Shown piece by piece: positions 50,998 through 60,225 of a stretch of DNA of 64,000 nt. Where the stretch lies: NCBI GenBank assembly GCA_014163555.1, contig JACJGO010000002.1, forward strand, positions 124,001 through 188,000, written 5' to 3'. Every line of letters begins with the position of its first letter. Position 1 is the first letter of the stretch. Origin of the DNA: Flavisolibacter longurius (lineage in GTDB: Bacteria; Bacteroidota; Bacteroidia; Chitinophagales; Chitinophagaceae). The position numbers were made by a program, and so were the translations under genes. The notes below the pieces were generated by a model. That model was not told the DNA's origin. It did no database searches and saw only the letters and a program-made list of their open reading frames with translations.

Positions 50998-51249
50998 TGA
51001 ATCTTTTTTTTCACGTTTCTAAAATCACCCGTGGAGAACCGGGTTTGTTTCAGGCTTATCACCGGGTCACCACACCCATGCGATTTTGTGAAAGGACGGC
51101 AAAAGTAAGGCGCAAAGCGCAGATTCGGGGATTGCAGGCCGGATTTTTTTTGGCGGAGCTGTTAAAATCCGTATCAATTTTTTGGCAATGAGTCCGCTTT
51201 CGCCTGTCCCGTTCGTTGCAATAGGCACAGGCTTTGCAAAATAAGAGGT

Positions 51250-53043
51250 ATGAAAAAGATGATGATCGGCATTGTAGCGGTAGGATTACTTACCTCGTGC
51301 CAACAGGTGCAGGGATGGTTTGGCAGTTCGGGAGACACCGACAGTACCATGACCTCGGAAAGTGCGAATAAGGCAAAAATGTTGCGGGACGAAAGCATTA
51401 CCCGGGAAAACGCGTACTCGGATCTTTTCGTGGATAGTGCGGCCCTGGAAGCCTATATCCAGAAAGAAAAGGTACCCGCCGACAAGGCAGACCGGATGCG
51501 TGAATTTTATATTGTGCGAAGCAACCAGTTTGCCTGGTTTACCTCAGATGGCATGACCGAGCAGGCCAGAGGACTTTGGAGCCTTTCGGAAAGCAGCGCG
51601 GAAACTGCCAAAACAAAACCTTCCGAACGCCTGAAGGAACGAATGGACTCCCTGTTGACAAAAGATTCTGCGGCGATAGCCCGGCAGGGGTCATCTCCCA
51701 TTCCGGATACAGCCACCCGTATAAATAACCGCGATACAGCAACACAAACGCTGGCCGATTCGGCTGTAAGCAGCCTGCGGACAGCCGCAAACGATACCAC
51801 CAGCCTGTTTTCGCAAAGCGATACGGCACTCGTACAAACCGAGCTGGCCCTGACAGCGCATTTTGTGGCCCTGGCCACCGAAACCCAGGGACCAATTACC
51901 GCCGATAATTTCTACTGGCTGGTGCCCCGCAAAAAGATGGATGCCATGCAACTGGCGGACTCGCTGTTGCACAAACCGAGCGACTCTACCCTTTGGCAGA
52001 ACAATGCGCAATACGCCGCCCTGAAAAACAGCCTGGCGACGTATTACAACGCTGCAAAAAACGGAGGCTGGAGTACGATTACCAGTACCGCAGGATTGCA
52101 GAAAGGCACTCAATCGCCGGCCGTGGTACAACTGAAAAAACGACTGGCTGCTTCGGGAGATTATGTTACAACCGATACATCAAACATATATTCTGACTCG
52201 CTGATGATGGCTGTTCGCACCCTGCAGGAGCGATATGGGTTACATCCCACAGGCATTATAAATGATACACTGGTTGCCCAACTGAATGTACCGGCTGAGC
52301 AAAGAGTGCAGCAGATCCTGGTGAACATGAACCGGGCCCTCTGGCTGGCACCGCAAACGGACAGCAGCCGGATCATGATCAACATACCGGCGCAGCAACT
52401 GGTGGTGTACAGCGACAGTGGTAAAGTCATGACCATGCCGGTTATTGTGGGGAAAGAAGGAACGGGAACCATGGCCTTCAACGATGAAATCACGACCGTG
52501 GTGTTCAATCCCTATTGGAACATCCCGGAAAGCATCGTGAAGAACGAGATCATGCCGGCGATGAAAAAAGACCCGAATTACCTGAAGAAAAACAACATGG
52601 AGATCGTTTCACAGAACGACAGCATTCCACAGATCCGGCAACTACCGGGTAAAGACAATGCCCTGGGCCGGGTGAAGTTTCTTTTCCCGAACAGCTTTGA
52701 CATCTACCTGCACGATACGCCCAATAAAGCCCTTTTTGCCCAGCAAAACAGGGCGCTGAGCCATGGCTGTATCCGGGTAGCGAAGCCCGATTCGCTAGCC
52801 TTGTTTGTACTGCGTGGTCAGGACAACTGGACGCTGGATAAAATAAATGCGGCCATGAACGCAGGCAAAGAACAATCGGTGGGTGTAAAAACACCGGTGC
52901 CTGTTTCTATTAGCTATTATACGGCCTGGGCCGACCCTGCGGGCAAGCTTCATTTCAGCCGGGATATTTATGGTTACGACCAGCGCACAGCCGAACGAAT
53001 GTTTGCCAGCACAGCGCTGCCGCCATCGGTAGCCAAACGCTGA
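51250..53043 (+). CDS. L,D-transpeptidase (YkuD) lipoprotein
   Basis: A 597-residue protein with a lipoprotein signal (MKKMMIGIVAVGLLTSC). A long Ser/Thr/Asp-rich region (to about residue 280) precedes a peptidoglycan-binding domain (AVVQLKKRLAASGDY, AVRTLQERYGLHPTGIINDT), then the YkuD domain (MINIPAQQLVVYSDSGKVM, VVFNPYWNIPESI) with the catalytic SHGCIRV motif, His505 to Arg509, Cys507 nucleophile. It makes 3-3 cross-links or attaches proteins to peptidoglycan in the periplasm; this YcbB-like arrangement is typical. A strong terminator follows. Confidence 0.93.
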   Translation: MKKMMIGIVAVGLLTSCQQVQGWFGSSGDTDSTMTSESANKAKMLRDESITRENAYSDLFVDSAALEAYIQKEKVPADKADRMREFYIVRSNQFAWFTSDGMTEQARGLWSLSESSAETAKTKPSERLKERMDSLLTKDSAAIARQGSSPIPDTATRINNRDTATQTLADSAVSSLRTAANDTTSLFSQSDTALVQTELALTAHFVALATETQGPITADNFYWLVPRKKMDAMQLADSLLHKPSDSTLWQNNAQYAALKNSLATYYNAAKNGGWSTITSTAGLQKGTQSPAVVQLKKRLAASGDYVTTDTSNIYSDSLMMAVRTLQERYGLHPTGIINDTLVAQLNVPAEQRVQQILVNMNRALWLAPQTDSSRIMINIPAQQLVVYSDSGKVMTMPVIVGKEGTGTMAFNDEITTVVFNPYWNIPESIVKNEIMPAMKKDPNYLKKNNMEIVSQNDSIPQIRQLPGKDNALGRVKFLFPNSFDIYLHDTPNKALFAQQNRALSHGCIRVAKPDSLALFVLRGQDNWTLDKINAAMNAGKEQSVGVKTPVPVSISYYTAWADPAGKLHFSRDIYGYDQRTAERMFASTALPPSVAKR

Positions 53044-53049
53044 TAACGC

Positions 53050-53083
53050 AAAAAAGACAGGTGCCTCCCACCTGTCTTTTTTT
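53050..53083 (+). terminator. Intrinsic terminator
   Basis: AAAAAAGACAGGTG-cctcc-CACCTGTCTTTTTT, a 14-bp stem with T run, 7 nt after the L,D-transpeptidase stop. Confidence 0.9.
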
Positions 53084-53163
53084 ATTTTTGTACCCCTACT
53101 GCCGACCCTCGGTGAGGACCACTACGGAATTGGCAGAATGTTTGAAACCAACACCAAAAAGCA

Positions 53164-53877
53164 ATGCTGAAGCAACTTCTTTTATCCGGAATCCTAGTAC
53201 TGGGCCTGAGTGCCTGCGATGTGATCACCAACCTGCCGCAATCTCCTACCGCTACCACTGTTACGCAAACCGAAGCCGCACAGGCTATTCGCGAAGCCCT
53301 GGACCAGGGAACGGGCCGCGGTATTGGCGTGTTAAATAAACCGGATGGTTTTTTTGGCAACGAAACCTATAAACTTTTTTTACCTCCTGATGCGCAACGA
53401 GTGGAGAATACACTACGACAGCTTGGTTTTTCCTCGCTGGTGGACAAAGCGATCTTGCAGATCAACCGGGCGGCGGAAGATGCCGTGGGATTTGCCCGGC
53501 CGATTTTTTTGGATGCCATCCGGGAGATGACCATTGCCGATGCAATCAACATCATCCGGGGGCCGCAGGATGCGGCCACACAATACTTTCGCCAGAAAAC
53601 CACCGATAAGCTGGTAACAGCCTTTTTACCGGTGATCAAAAGTTCGCTGGAAAAATTCAGCGCTACAAAATATTATACGGATGTGATCAGCACGTATAAC
53701 AACTTTCCCACGACCATCAACAAAATCAATCCCGACCTGCCTTCGTACGTGGTGAACAAAGCCGTCAGTGCCCTGTTTGACCAGGTGGCGCTGGAAGAAG
53801 CGAATATCCGCGCCAATCCCGTGGCAAGGACCACGGAGATTTTAAAGAAAGTATTTGGCTGGGCTGCCAGGCAGTAA
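53164..53877 (+). CDS. DUF4197 lipoprotein
   Basis: A 237-residue protein with signal MLKQLLLSGILVLGLSAC (lipobox LSAC). The mature part matches DUF4197: AIREALDQGTGRGIGVLNKP, DGFFGNETYKLFLPPDAQ, LRQLGFSSLVDKAILQINRA, ILRGPQDAATQYFRQKT-type segment (here INIIRGPQDAATQYF). The family is envelope-located with unknown function. The frame starts at the first ATG. Confidence 0.92.
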   Translation: MLKQLLLSGILVLGLSACDVITNLPQSPTATTVTQTEAAQAIREALDQGTGRGIGVLNKPDGFFGNETYKLFLPPDAQRVENTLRQLGFSSLVDKAILQINRAAEDAVGFARPIFLDAIREMTIADAINIIRGPQDAATQYFRQKTTDKLVTAFLPVIKSSLEKFSATKYYTDVISTYNNFPTTINKINPDLPSYVVNKAVSALFDQVALEEANIRANPVARTTEILKKVFGWAARQ

Positions 53878-53930
53878 GCAAACGTCGCTGCAGGTTGTTC
53901 GAAAATTGCCCGAACGAGAAATCATCCATC

Positions 53931-53969
53931 AACGGCCGGGGAAACAAAATTTTGTTTTCCCCGGCCGTT
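53931..53969. terminator. Large bidirectional hairpin between convergent genes
   Basis: AACGGCCGGGGAAACAAAA and TTTTGTTTTCCCCGGCCGTT are almost perfectly complementary (one extra T). It lies 54 nt after the DUF4197 stop and 93 nt from the end of the convergent radical SAM gene, and can end both transcripts. Confidence 0.75.
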
Positions 53970-54061
53970 CCTGTTTTTGCCTTTTCTTTTCCCTGACCCT
54001 ACACAAACTGGCAGCGGCAGGGCCGGTACAGGCAATTACGACTTGTTGCAGCCTGGCCGCA

Positions 54062-55288
54062 TCAGGCCACTTTTTCAAACAGCGGGCACCGGTTTTCTTT
54101 TTGCGGCAGGTCCGCTGCCTTTGCCCGTACCAGCGTAATGATATTGTACGACTTTGTGTGGCAAAACGGACAGGCATGCACATCGCCGGCAGAATCAACA
54201 TACACACTTCGGCTACCCGAAAAACAACCCACCCGCCGCTGGTGATAACCGTGGTACAACAGGGTTGGATAGTCCTGGTACAAGGGTGAATGGTTCAGGG
54301 TTGTAAAGGTTTCTTCCAGCAGGGCGATGTGCTGTTCATCCAGCAATACTTCCTTGCCGGCATAGTGGCCCACCTGGCGTGGCTCCAAAACCTGCACAAA
54401 CTGCACGCCCAGCTCCCGGGCAAAATCCATATAAGGCAAGAGGTGGCCACCATCCAGAAATGCTTTGGTAGCACAAACACTAACGACGGTTACAAGGCCT
54501 GCTTTTTTTGCCGCGGCAATTGCCTGTACCGCCCCGTTGAATGCGTCGGGTCGTCCGCGAAAGAGGTTGTGCAGTTCCGGTATATAATGATCGATACTCA
54601 CAACTACCCCTTTGCAGCCGGCTTCTTTGAGCAGCGTAGCATTTATACCGGTGAAGTTGAAACCCGATGTCAGTACCCAACAGGCAATGCCAGGACTGGC
54701 ATACGCCACCAACTCCACCAGGTCTTTGAACCGCACCATGGGTTCACCGCCACTGAAATGAAGTTGCAGCACGCCTTCTTTGCGGTACAGGTCAATGACC
54801 GCAAAAAGATCTTCCCTGGTAAACGATTCCTTCTGATTAAGGTTGTCCCATTCAAAGCAGTGCTCACAGCGCAGGGGGCACTTCCGGGTAATGGCCAGGA
54901 AAACAAACGAAAGTTTTTCCCGCCCGGTATGCGGTGAAGCCTGCCGGCGCAGTTCGGCTTTGATCAGTTCATCGTAAGCTTTGGATGGCCAGCCCGGCGT
55001 ATAAAGATTAAAATAATACCTGCCATCCACTTTGTAGAGTTTTTTCAGGTCGCCGCCCCATACGTTGTTGCGCAGTTGCAACATGGCGTGAAAAAGCCGC
55101 CAGATGCGTGCCGGCCTTTTCAACACGATGCAGGCAAAATAAAAAATACGCAGCTTGATGGCCAGCCAGATAAGGGCTTTTTCCCAACGGGGCAATGGCT
55201 GCGAGGTTGCCTGTTCTTTTCGCGGACTGATCCCTGCTTCCGGCTTTGTACAAAGCACGGGTGAGGTAACGGTTAGGGTTGTTTGCAT
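54062..55288 (-). CDS. Radical SAM protein with SPASM-like C-terminus
   Basis: A 408-residue enzyme. The first 130 residues are helical and basic. The radical SAM motif is TRKCPLRCEHCF (CxxxCxxC), with the GGEP motif in HFSGGEPMV. The C-terminus has several further cysteines (VGCFSGSRSVYVDSAGDVHACPFCH ... NRCPLF shown in part), fitting a SPASM or Twitch auxiliary iron-sulfur cluster. Such enzymes modify peptides or mature other proteins. No precursor peptide gene was seen nearby. It starts 4 nt after the stop of the large lipoprotein gene, so the two are co-transcribed. Confidence 0.85.
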   Translation of the reverse strand: MQTTLTVTSPVLCTKPEAGISPRKEQATSQPLPRWEKALIWLAIKLRIFYFACIVLKRPARIWRLFHAMLQLRNNVWGGDLKKLYKVDGRYYFNLYTPGWPSKAYDELIKAELRRQASPHTGREKLSFVFLAITRKCPLRCEHCFEWDNLNQKESFTREDLFAVIDLYRKEGVLQLHFSGGEPMVRFKDLVELVAYASPGIACWVLTSGFNFTGINATLLKEAGCKGVVVSIDHYIPELHNLFRGRPDAFNGAVQAIAAAKKAGLVTVVSVCATKAFLDGGHLLPYMDFARELGVQFVQVLEPRQVGHYAGKEVLLDEQHIALLEETFTTLNHSPLYQDYPTLLYHGYHQRRVGCFSGSRSVYVDSAGDVHACPFCHTKSYNIITLVRAKAADLPQKENRCPLFEKVA

Positions 55289-55292
55289 GTGA

Positions 55293-56951
55293 TTATTGAT
55301 TTGGGGTTGCTGCCATCAGCCGCAGGGTTTCCTGTTCTACCTGGCGGTAGCGTTTTTTGCCATACTGCGGAAAGGCATTGGGATTTTTAAACTGTTTCAG
55401 GAAGGCGACGTTAGGCCTGTGGCTAAAATTGCGGATGTGCTGGTAATACCCTTTCGTTTGCAGGATAAAAGTATACCGTTTGGCAGCCTCCTGTGGTGCG
55501 ACCGGCTTGTACACCAGGGTTGCCACATTGCCAATCCGGGGTTGCACCAGGTACCGGCCATCTTCTTCCTGCAAAACCGCCAGCACGTCCTTGCCTGTCT
55601 CGTCGATGGCGCTGGCAGGCGACAAGCTTTCGAACGTATAAGCGTCCTCGTTAGAAAAATCAAGTCCTGCATAGTCCAGTTCCCAAAACATAAATCCACC
55701 GGCCACACGGATGTTTACGCTATCACCACATATTCCGGCCATGTCAACGGGGACAACAACGCTGCGGTTGGCCAGCGGCCCGATGGTGGTTAGCTCGGTA
55801 AGCTGTTTCCAGCCTTTATCTGTTTGCACCGAAACCACCAGCGGTATCTGCTGTTCTTTTGTCCACTGCACCAGATCCTTTACCGATTTTTTCGCTTGCT
55901 TTTGTATGTACTTCGGGTACTTCCGGCCAAAACCATAGGCCAGTTCGCCATACAACTGGTCAAGAAAGTAAGAGTTCTTCAGTGTCAGTACAAGTTTTGC
56001 GTTTGCAGCACCTGGTACTTTTTTATAGACCATGTCGATACGATTGGACGCATCAGCCGTCGTGGTATCGTCCATATAGGTAATGGCATTGTCGCCTTCC
56101 TGCAACAGGGAATGCCGTACATCTTTGCGGTTGTTGAGAAGAGCCGACACGGGGCTTTGTGGCGATCGAATACTGTATAGCGCTCCGGATTCATTTGTCA
56201 GGATGCGTACGGCAGGGTCGTGCTTTACCACCAGCAGGTTGGCAAAATCAGTGTACTGTATCTCTTTCAGTTCGTTGCTGATCTTGAGTTGAAGACTACC
56301 ATCCGGCAAGGGTGCCATCTTCAGGGGCAGGTAATCGTGCCGGGCCATTTGCGGGTAAATGGCGCCGCCGTAAATTTCGCCCTGCAGGGTAAAGCCCGTC
56401 CCATCGTTGGCACTCACAAAGGGACAGGAACTTTTTGTGGCCGCCACAATGATCGCCGCCACGGCAAACGCTCCCAGCGTAGTGCCAATGGCACCAATAA
56501 CATAACTGTTGGTGGTGCGCTTTTTATCGTGTTCAATCACTTCAATTTTCTGCACCTGTTCCAGCGGCAGTATTAGGGTTTCGCCCACCGAAGCCTGTAC
56601 AACAGGCGCATACAGATGCACTTCACTCAACACGGCCAGGTCCTCGGGGTTGGACTTTTTGTATTGCATTTTGCCCTTCCTGCTTTTGGTAAGGTACATC
56701 TGGTGTTGCGGAGGCAGGGTGTCAAGCATAGCCCTCAGTGTTTTCCGGTCCTGGCTAAGCTGCAGGCCTTTCATGTGATAGGCCTGTCCGCCGCTGCGCA
56801 GGATAAAATACCGGTTTAGCAACTGGAGCGAATCAATGCTGTGGGTTGCGTTTCCGCTGGAATTGATCGTACTGGCTTTGTAAAAATTGTGGCAGGATGC
56901 CAGTAGCAGGATAAAAACAAAGCCGGCCAGGACATGTTTGGATTGATGCAT
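55293..56951 (-). CDS. Large hypothetical lipoprotein (552 aa)
   Basis: From ATG 56951 it begins MHQSKHVLAGFVFILLLASC, a lipoprotein signal; a start at 56987 would place 12 residues before it. A second hydrophobic segment lies near residue 160 (SYVIGAIGTTLGAFAVAAIIVAA, shown in part) followed by a CPFVSANDG sequence. The rest is mixed alpha/beta with no motif I know. It lies between the broken barrel gene and the radical SAM gene in one operon, and may be a substrate or partner of the latter. Confidence 0.7.
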   Translation of the reverse strand: MHQSKHVLAGFVFILLLASCHNFYKASTINSSGNATHSIDSLQLLNRYFILRSGGQAYHMKGLQLSQDRKTLRAMLDTLPPQHQMYLTKSRKGKMQYKKSNPEDLAVLSEVHLYAPVVQASVGETLILPLEQVQKIEVIEHDKKRTTNSYVIGAIGTTLGAFAVAAIIVAATKSSCPFVSANDGTGFTLQGEIYGGAIYPQMARHDYLPLKMAPLPDGSLQLKISNELKEIQYTDFANLLVVKHDPAVRILTNESGALYSIRSPQSPVSALLNNRKDVRHSLLQEGDNAITYMDDTTTADASNRIDMVYKKVPGAANAKLVLTLKNSYFLDQLYGELAYGFGRKYPKYIQKQAKKSVKDLVQWTKEQQIPLVVSVQTDKGWKQLTELTTIGPLANRSVVVPVDMAGICGDSVNIRVAGGFMFWELDYAGLDFSNEDAYTFESLSPASAIDETGKDVLAVLQEEDGRYLVQPRIGNVATLVYKPVAPQEAAKRYTFILQTKGYYQHIRNFSHRPNVAFLKQFKNPNAFPQYGKKRYRQVEQETLRLMAATPNQ

Positions 56952-57011
56952 ACAACGCTGTTTTGGTGATGAAATATGGTTGGTCATTTGCTGCTGACGA
57001 TCGGGCTGTCT

Positions 57012-57611
57012 TTAAAAAAGATAACCCACCGTGAGGGCCGCGAAACGGTTTTTCATGTCCGGCGCCCGATCAGGTGAGGCACTCACGTTGACAAAGCCAT
57101 GCGTATAGGTCAGGTTGGCCGAAAACCCAAGGGGTGTTTGATACCCCAGCAGGATGTGGGCACCGGCATCCAGCTACTTTGTCGGGATGTATTGATAATC
57201 ACGGTCCGAAGAAAAACCAATTGTAGGGCCGCCTCCCAGCAAAAAACCATTTCCGTCCGGCAGGGAGGTATAAACAAAGCTGAGGGGTAGTTCAAAATAC
57301 CCGAGGTGCACCGGGATTCTATAGGACTGGCCAGCCTGTCTCTCCCTGAACCCTTTGTTCGCAAATTGCAGGGCAGGCCGAAAAATCAGGTTTTTTGTCA
57401 GGGGAAACTGGGAAAAAATACCGCCTACAAATCCACTTTTGTTCTCCGCCGACCACTCATAACCGGGGTTTTGCATTGGTGTGATCCGGGGCATCGACAG
57501 GCCGACCCCCACCTGTACGCCTATCCGTGGTTGTGCTGCCATGCAAAGGGCAGCCAGGAGCAGCGTGGCCATAAAGCTGGCAGGTAACATGTATTTCATA
57601 TGAACAAGCAT
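57012..57611 (-). pseudogene. PorT-like outer membrane barrel gene with an internal amber stop
   Basis: The frame starts MLVHMKYMLPASFMATLLLA (the second Met, at 57599, is the likelier start), has a signal peptide ending near CMAAQ, and reads through PRIGVQVGVGLSMPRI to DYQYIPTK at 57177. TAG follows at 57174-57176, and the same frame continues for 53 codons (LDAGAHILLGYQTPLGFSAN to FAALTVGYLF) before TAA at 57012. The continuation is clearly the missing C-terminal strands with a terminal aromatic, so one base change broke a barrel of about 200 residues. First gene of the operon with the lipoprotein and radical SAM genes. Confidence 0.85.
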
Positions 57612-58311
57612 TAATGTAGAAGTTTTTGTTCGGCAGCAGTGGTTAATCAGGTTAAAACTAGCGCCGCCGGTTGCCCATCTGAAATTGAATTTTGTACGTT
57701 ATCTGCCGCGAGTTGCAGATTTTGCAAAATCGGTTTGCCGCAGCGCATTCACCGGATAATTGGCCCGTCAATCCAGCGGCATAAACAACCGGCTTGCCGA
57801 CAAACCTTTTAAGCCGGTTAAAACAAAGCACCCTTTTCCAGCAAACCGCGATCGCACCCGGTAGTTTTTTTTCGTTTAGGGACAGACGGGCAGCGATGCC
57901 GGGTAAGCCGTACGGTACAGGTTTTTGCTCCAGCAGTTACCCGTTCCCAAACACATTTTCATAAGGCAGGCAAAGAAGGTTTCTAAAGAAGCGCTATCCG
58001 GGCAGCCTTCACAAGGCAGGTTATTTGTTTCCAGGGACGGAGCGATCCAACATTTCAGACGAATGCGATCCGCACGTAAATCAAGGGTGAAGGAACAAAA
58101 CCGATCGGGTATTCGCTTTTTTTACCAGGGTAGGTTGCTGCGCGATGTTACCCAACCGGAACAAAATGAAACCGGCAATAAGCCGCTTACCCATTGCATG
58201 TGGCGTAACAGCTACCATCAATCGCGTTTTTTGCAAAAAGAAGTGTAGGAAAAAGATAAACAAAAGCCCGGTAAAAAGCAAGCAGGGTGCCGCATTTATT
58301 CGGCTATCCCA
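57612..58311. other. Intergenic stretch without a supported gene
   Basis: About 700 bases. A 107-codon plus-strand frame at 57925-58248 and a 66-codon minus-strand frame at 58081-58281 have no protein-like features. The right part could be the eroded remains of a gene; nothing was recognised. Confidence 0.5.
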
Positions 58312-59202
58312 TCAAACTATGTTTTCGGCTGCCAATAGCACCTGCCAGGCTTCGTACACCTTGTTTTGGTTCAGCAGTTTTGCTGCGTAGGTATGGATCT
58401 CTTTTTCCATTTCGGCAGGGCTGACACTGTAGTATTGAAAAATGTTCTTCAGGTGTTCGTCTTCGAAAGAGGGTTCCACTACCGGCAGTTCGTGCACATT
58501 GCCCAGCATGCCCAAATGATTACCGGTAAGGATGGCGCTGTTACGGATACCGGGTGGCAGCGCATCGAGCCCGATGCCCAGCTTGACATTGGGCTTGGGT
58601 ACGGCAAACAGGCTTTCCGGTGTTACCCGGCAGTACCAGTCGCCGCCCAGGCGGGCCACCAGTTCCAGCCTGCGCTGATCGATCTTTTTGTCTTCGTTCA
58701 GCAGCTCGTCGGCAAGATGCATCCTCACTACTTCGCAGATGACCAGGTTGCCTGCACCGCCTTCTTCACCCAAGGGTTTGACCTCCCGCACCAGGCATTC
58801 CAGTTTCACTTTGCTTTCTTTTACCATCGGCGGTTTCACAACCGTTGCCGGTTCTTTGGTGAAGCCGGCTTTGATAAATTCATCCGTGCCTTTGGGAAAC
58901 TCGCAACTGGCCAGCGAGGTTTGCTGCACCATATCATAAGTCACAATGTTGATGACCACTTCGGGCACTTCCTGCACGTTCTGCAGGGTGTGCTTGGTGG
59001 TATTGTCTCGCACCCGGCGGGAAGGCGAAAACACCACAATGGGCGGATTGGAGGAAAACAGGTTAAAAAACGAAAATGGACTCAGGTTTACATTACCGGC
59101 ACTGTCTACCGTAGAAGCAAAACAAATAGGCCGCGGTGCGATCACATGCTGCAGGTAGTATTGCTTTTCTACCGGGGTCAAGTCTTTCAAGTCGAGAACC
59201 AT
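58312..59202 (-). CDS. Flavin reductase family protein
   Basis: From ATG 59202 the product is 296 residues (MVLDLKDLTPVEKQYYLQHV). The FMN-binding split barrel shows IAPRPICFASTVDSAGNVNL, SPFSFFNLFSSNPPIVVFSP and TLQNVQEVPEVVINIV. The open frame upstream to 59277 passes through an inverted repeat and was rejected. The family reduces or binds flavin for partner oxygenases; the long C-terminal half (LARLGGDWYCRVTPESLFAV) is usual for Bacteroidota members. Substrate unknown. Confidence 0.88.
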   Translation of the reverse strand: MVLDLKDLTPVEKQYYLQHVIAPRPICFASTVDSAGNVNLSPFSFFNLFSSNPPIVVFSPSRRVRDNTTKHTLQNVQEVPEVVINIVTYDMVQQTSLASCEFPKGTDEFIKAGFTKEPATVVKPPMVKESKVKLECLVREVKPLGEEGGAGNLVICEVVRMHLADELLNEDKKIDQRRLELVARLGGDWYCRVTPESLFAVPKPNVKLGIGLDALPPGIRNSAILTGNHLGMLGNVHELPVVEPSFEDEHLKNIFQYYSVSPAEMEKEIHTYAAKLLNQNKVYEAWQVLLAAENIV

Positions 59203-59221
59203 AGGGACAAATGTAAGGGAG

Positions 59222-59294
59222 GTTGATACGTTGAAAGGTTGAAAGGTTGACAAGTGCCGGCAAGTTTTACTTTTCAACCTTTCAACGTATCAAC
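59222..59294. repeat. Inverted GTTGATACGTTGAAAGGTTG repeat
   Basis: GTTGATACGTTGAAAGGTTGA (59222 on, 21 bases shown in part) and its complement TCAACCTTTCAACGTATCAA near 59275-59294 form two long arms with a 28-base middle. It lies between divergent genes. Confidence 0.6.
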
Positions 59295-59430
59295 AACCCA
59301 CTTGTCAACCGGTAACCATTTATACGCTATATCTGCCACTCATACCAAAGGCCCCAAACCGTGTAACAAAGGGGCGTTTACTTTCGTTCTACGAAACGAT
59401 TCGTTAGACATCATTTTTAAATCAACCAAC

Positions 59431-60144
59431 ATGCGTAAAATAATGTTTGCATCTGCATTTGCACTTCTGACAACCGTATCGGCTAACGCCCAAGAACAAG
59501 AAAGAGAAACCATCGAAGGCAACGGCAACCTGGTCAGCCGCGACGTGCCGGTAACCTCCTTTGACGCCCTGAAGGCCAGTGGCATCTATGAACTCAAACT
59601 CTCCCAGGGCGACAAAGAAACCGTAAAGATCGAAGCGGACGAAAACCTGCAGCCATACTTTGCCGTTCGCAATGAAGGAAATACGCTGGTGATTGGCATG
59701 AAAGACTTAAAGAACAAAAACCTGAAGAATAAAAACAAGATGCGGGTGTACGTTACCTTCAAAAAAGTAAATGCGCTCCACCTGAGCACCGTAGGCAGTG
59801 TGGCTGCAGAAAAAGAGCTGAACTTTGCCGACCTCGAGATCAACAATGCCAGCGTGGGTAAAGTGCAATTGAATTTTACTGCCAACACCGTCAAGTTTAA
59901 AAACAGCAGTGTGGGCAGTGTGCACCTGTCCGGCAAAGCGCAGAATGCCGTTTTCACCAATTCCGGTGTGGGCAGCCTGGATGCCGGCAGCTTTGTAGTA
60001 CAAACCATGAACATTGTAAACAGCGGTGTTGGCGGCGCTACGGTACGTGCCGAAAAAGAACTGAAAGTAAAAGACAACAACCTGAGCCGGGTAAAAAACA
60101 AAGGCGCTGCACCTGTGCGCAAAAACAACACGGTTGTTATCTGA
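59431..60144 (+). CDS. DUF2807 (GIN domain) secreted protein
   Basis: From ATG 59431 the product is 237 residues with signal peptide MRKIMFASAFALLTTVSANA. DUF2807 is a right-handed beta-helix-like fold: GNGNLVSRDVPVTSFDALKA, then repeating strands such as VNALHLSTVGSVAAEKE, INNASVGKVQLNF, FKNSSVGSVHLSG and FTNSGVGSLDAGS with the recurring S-VG pattern. The role is unknown; it may be an adhesin-like envelope protein. A terminator follows. Confidence 0.92.
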   Translation: MRKIMFASAFALLTTVSANAQEQERETIEGNGNLVSRDVPVTSFDALKASGIYELKLSQGDKETVKIEADENLQPYFAVRNEGNTLVIGMKDLKNKNLKNKNKMRVYVTFKKVNALHLSTVGSVAAEKELNFADLEINNASVGKVQLNFTANTVKFKNSSVGSVHLSGKAQNAVFTNSGVGSLDAGSFVVQTMNIVNSGVGGATVRAEKELKVKDNNLSRVKNKGAAPVRKNNTVVI

Positions 60145-60174
60145 TCTTTTTGCCTTTCCTATACGTCCTAACAA

Positions 60175-60203
60175 AAAGCGTTGTTCCTGTAGAACAACGC
60201 TTT
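60175..60203. terminator. Intrinsic terminator
   Basis: AAAGCGTTGTTC-ctgta-GAACAACGCTTT, a 12-bp stem, 30 nt after the DUF2807 stop and 22 nt before the end of the convergent GNAT gene. Confidence 0.8.
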
Positions 60204-60225
60204 CTATTTTAAGGCAGGTTTGATC

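Noticed and set aside
57925-58248. 107-codon plus-strand frame in a 700-base gap
   Set aside because: No signal, domain or coding pattern; the minus-strand frame opposite is no better.
58366-59226. 286-codon plus-strand frame
   Set aside because: Antisense to the flavin reductase gene; no domain seen.
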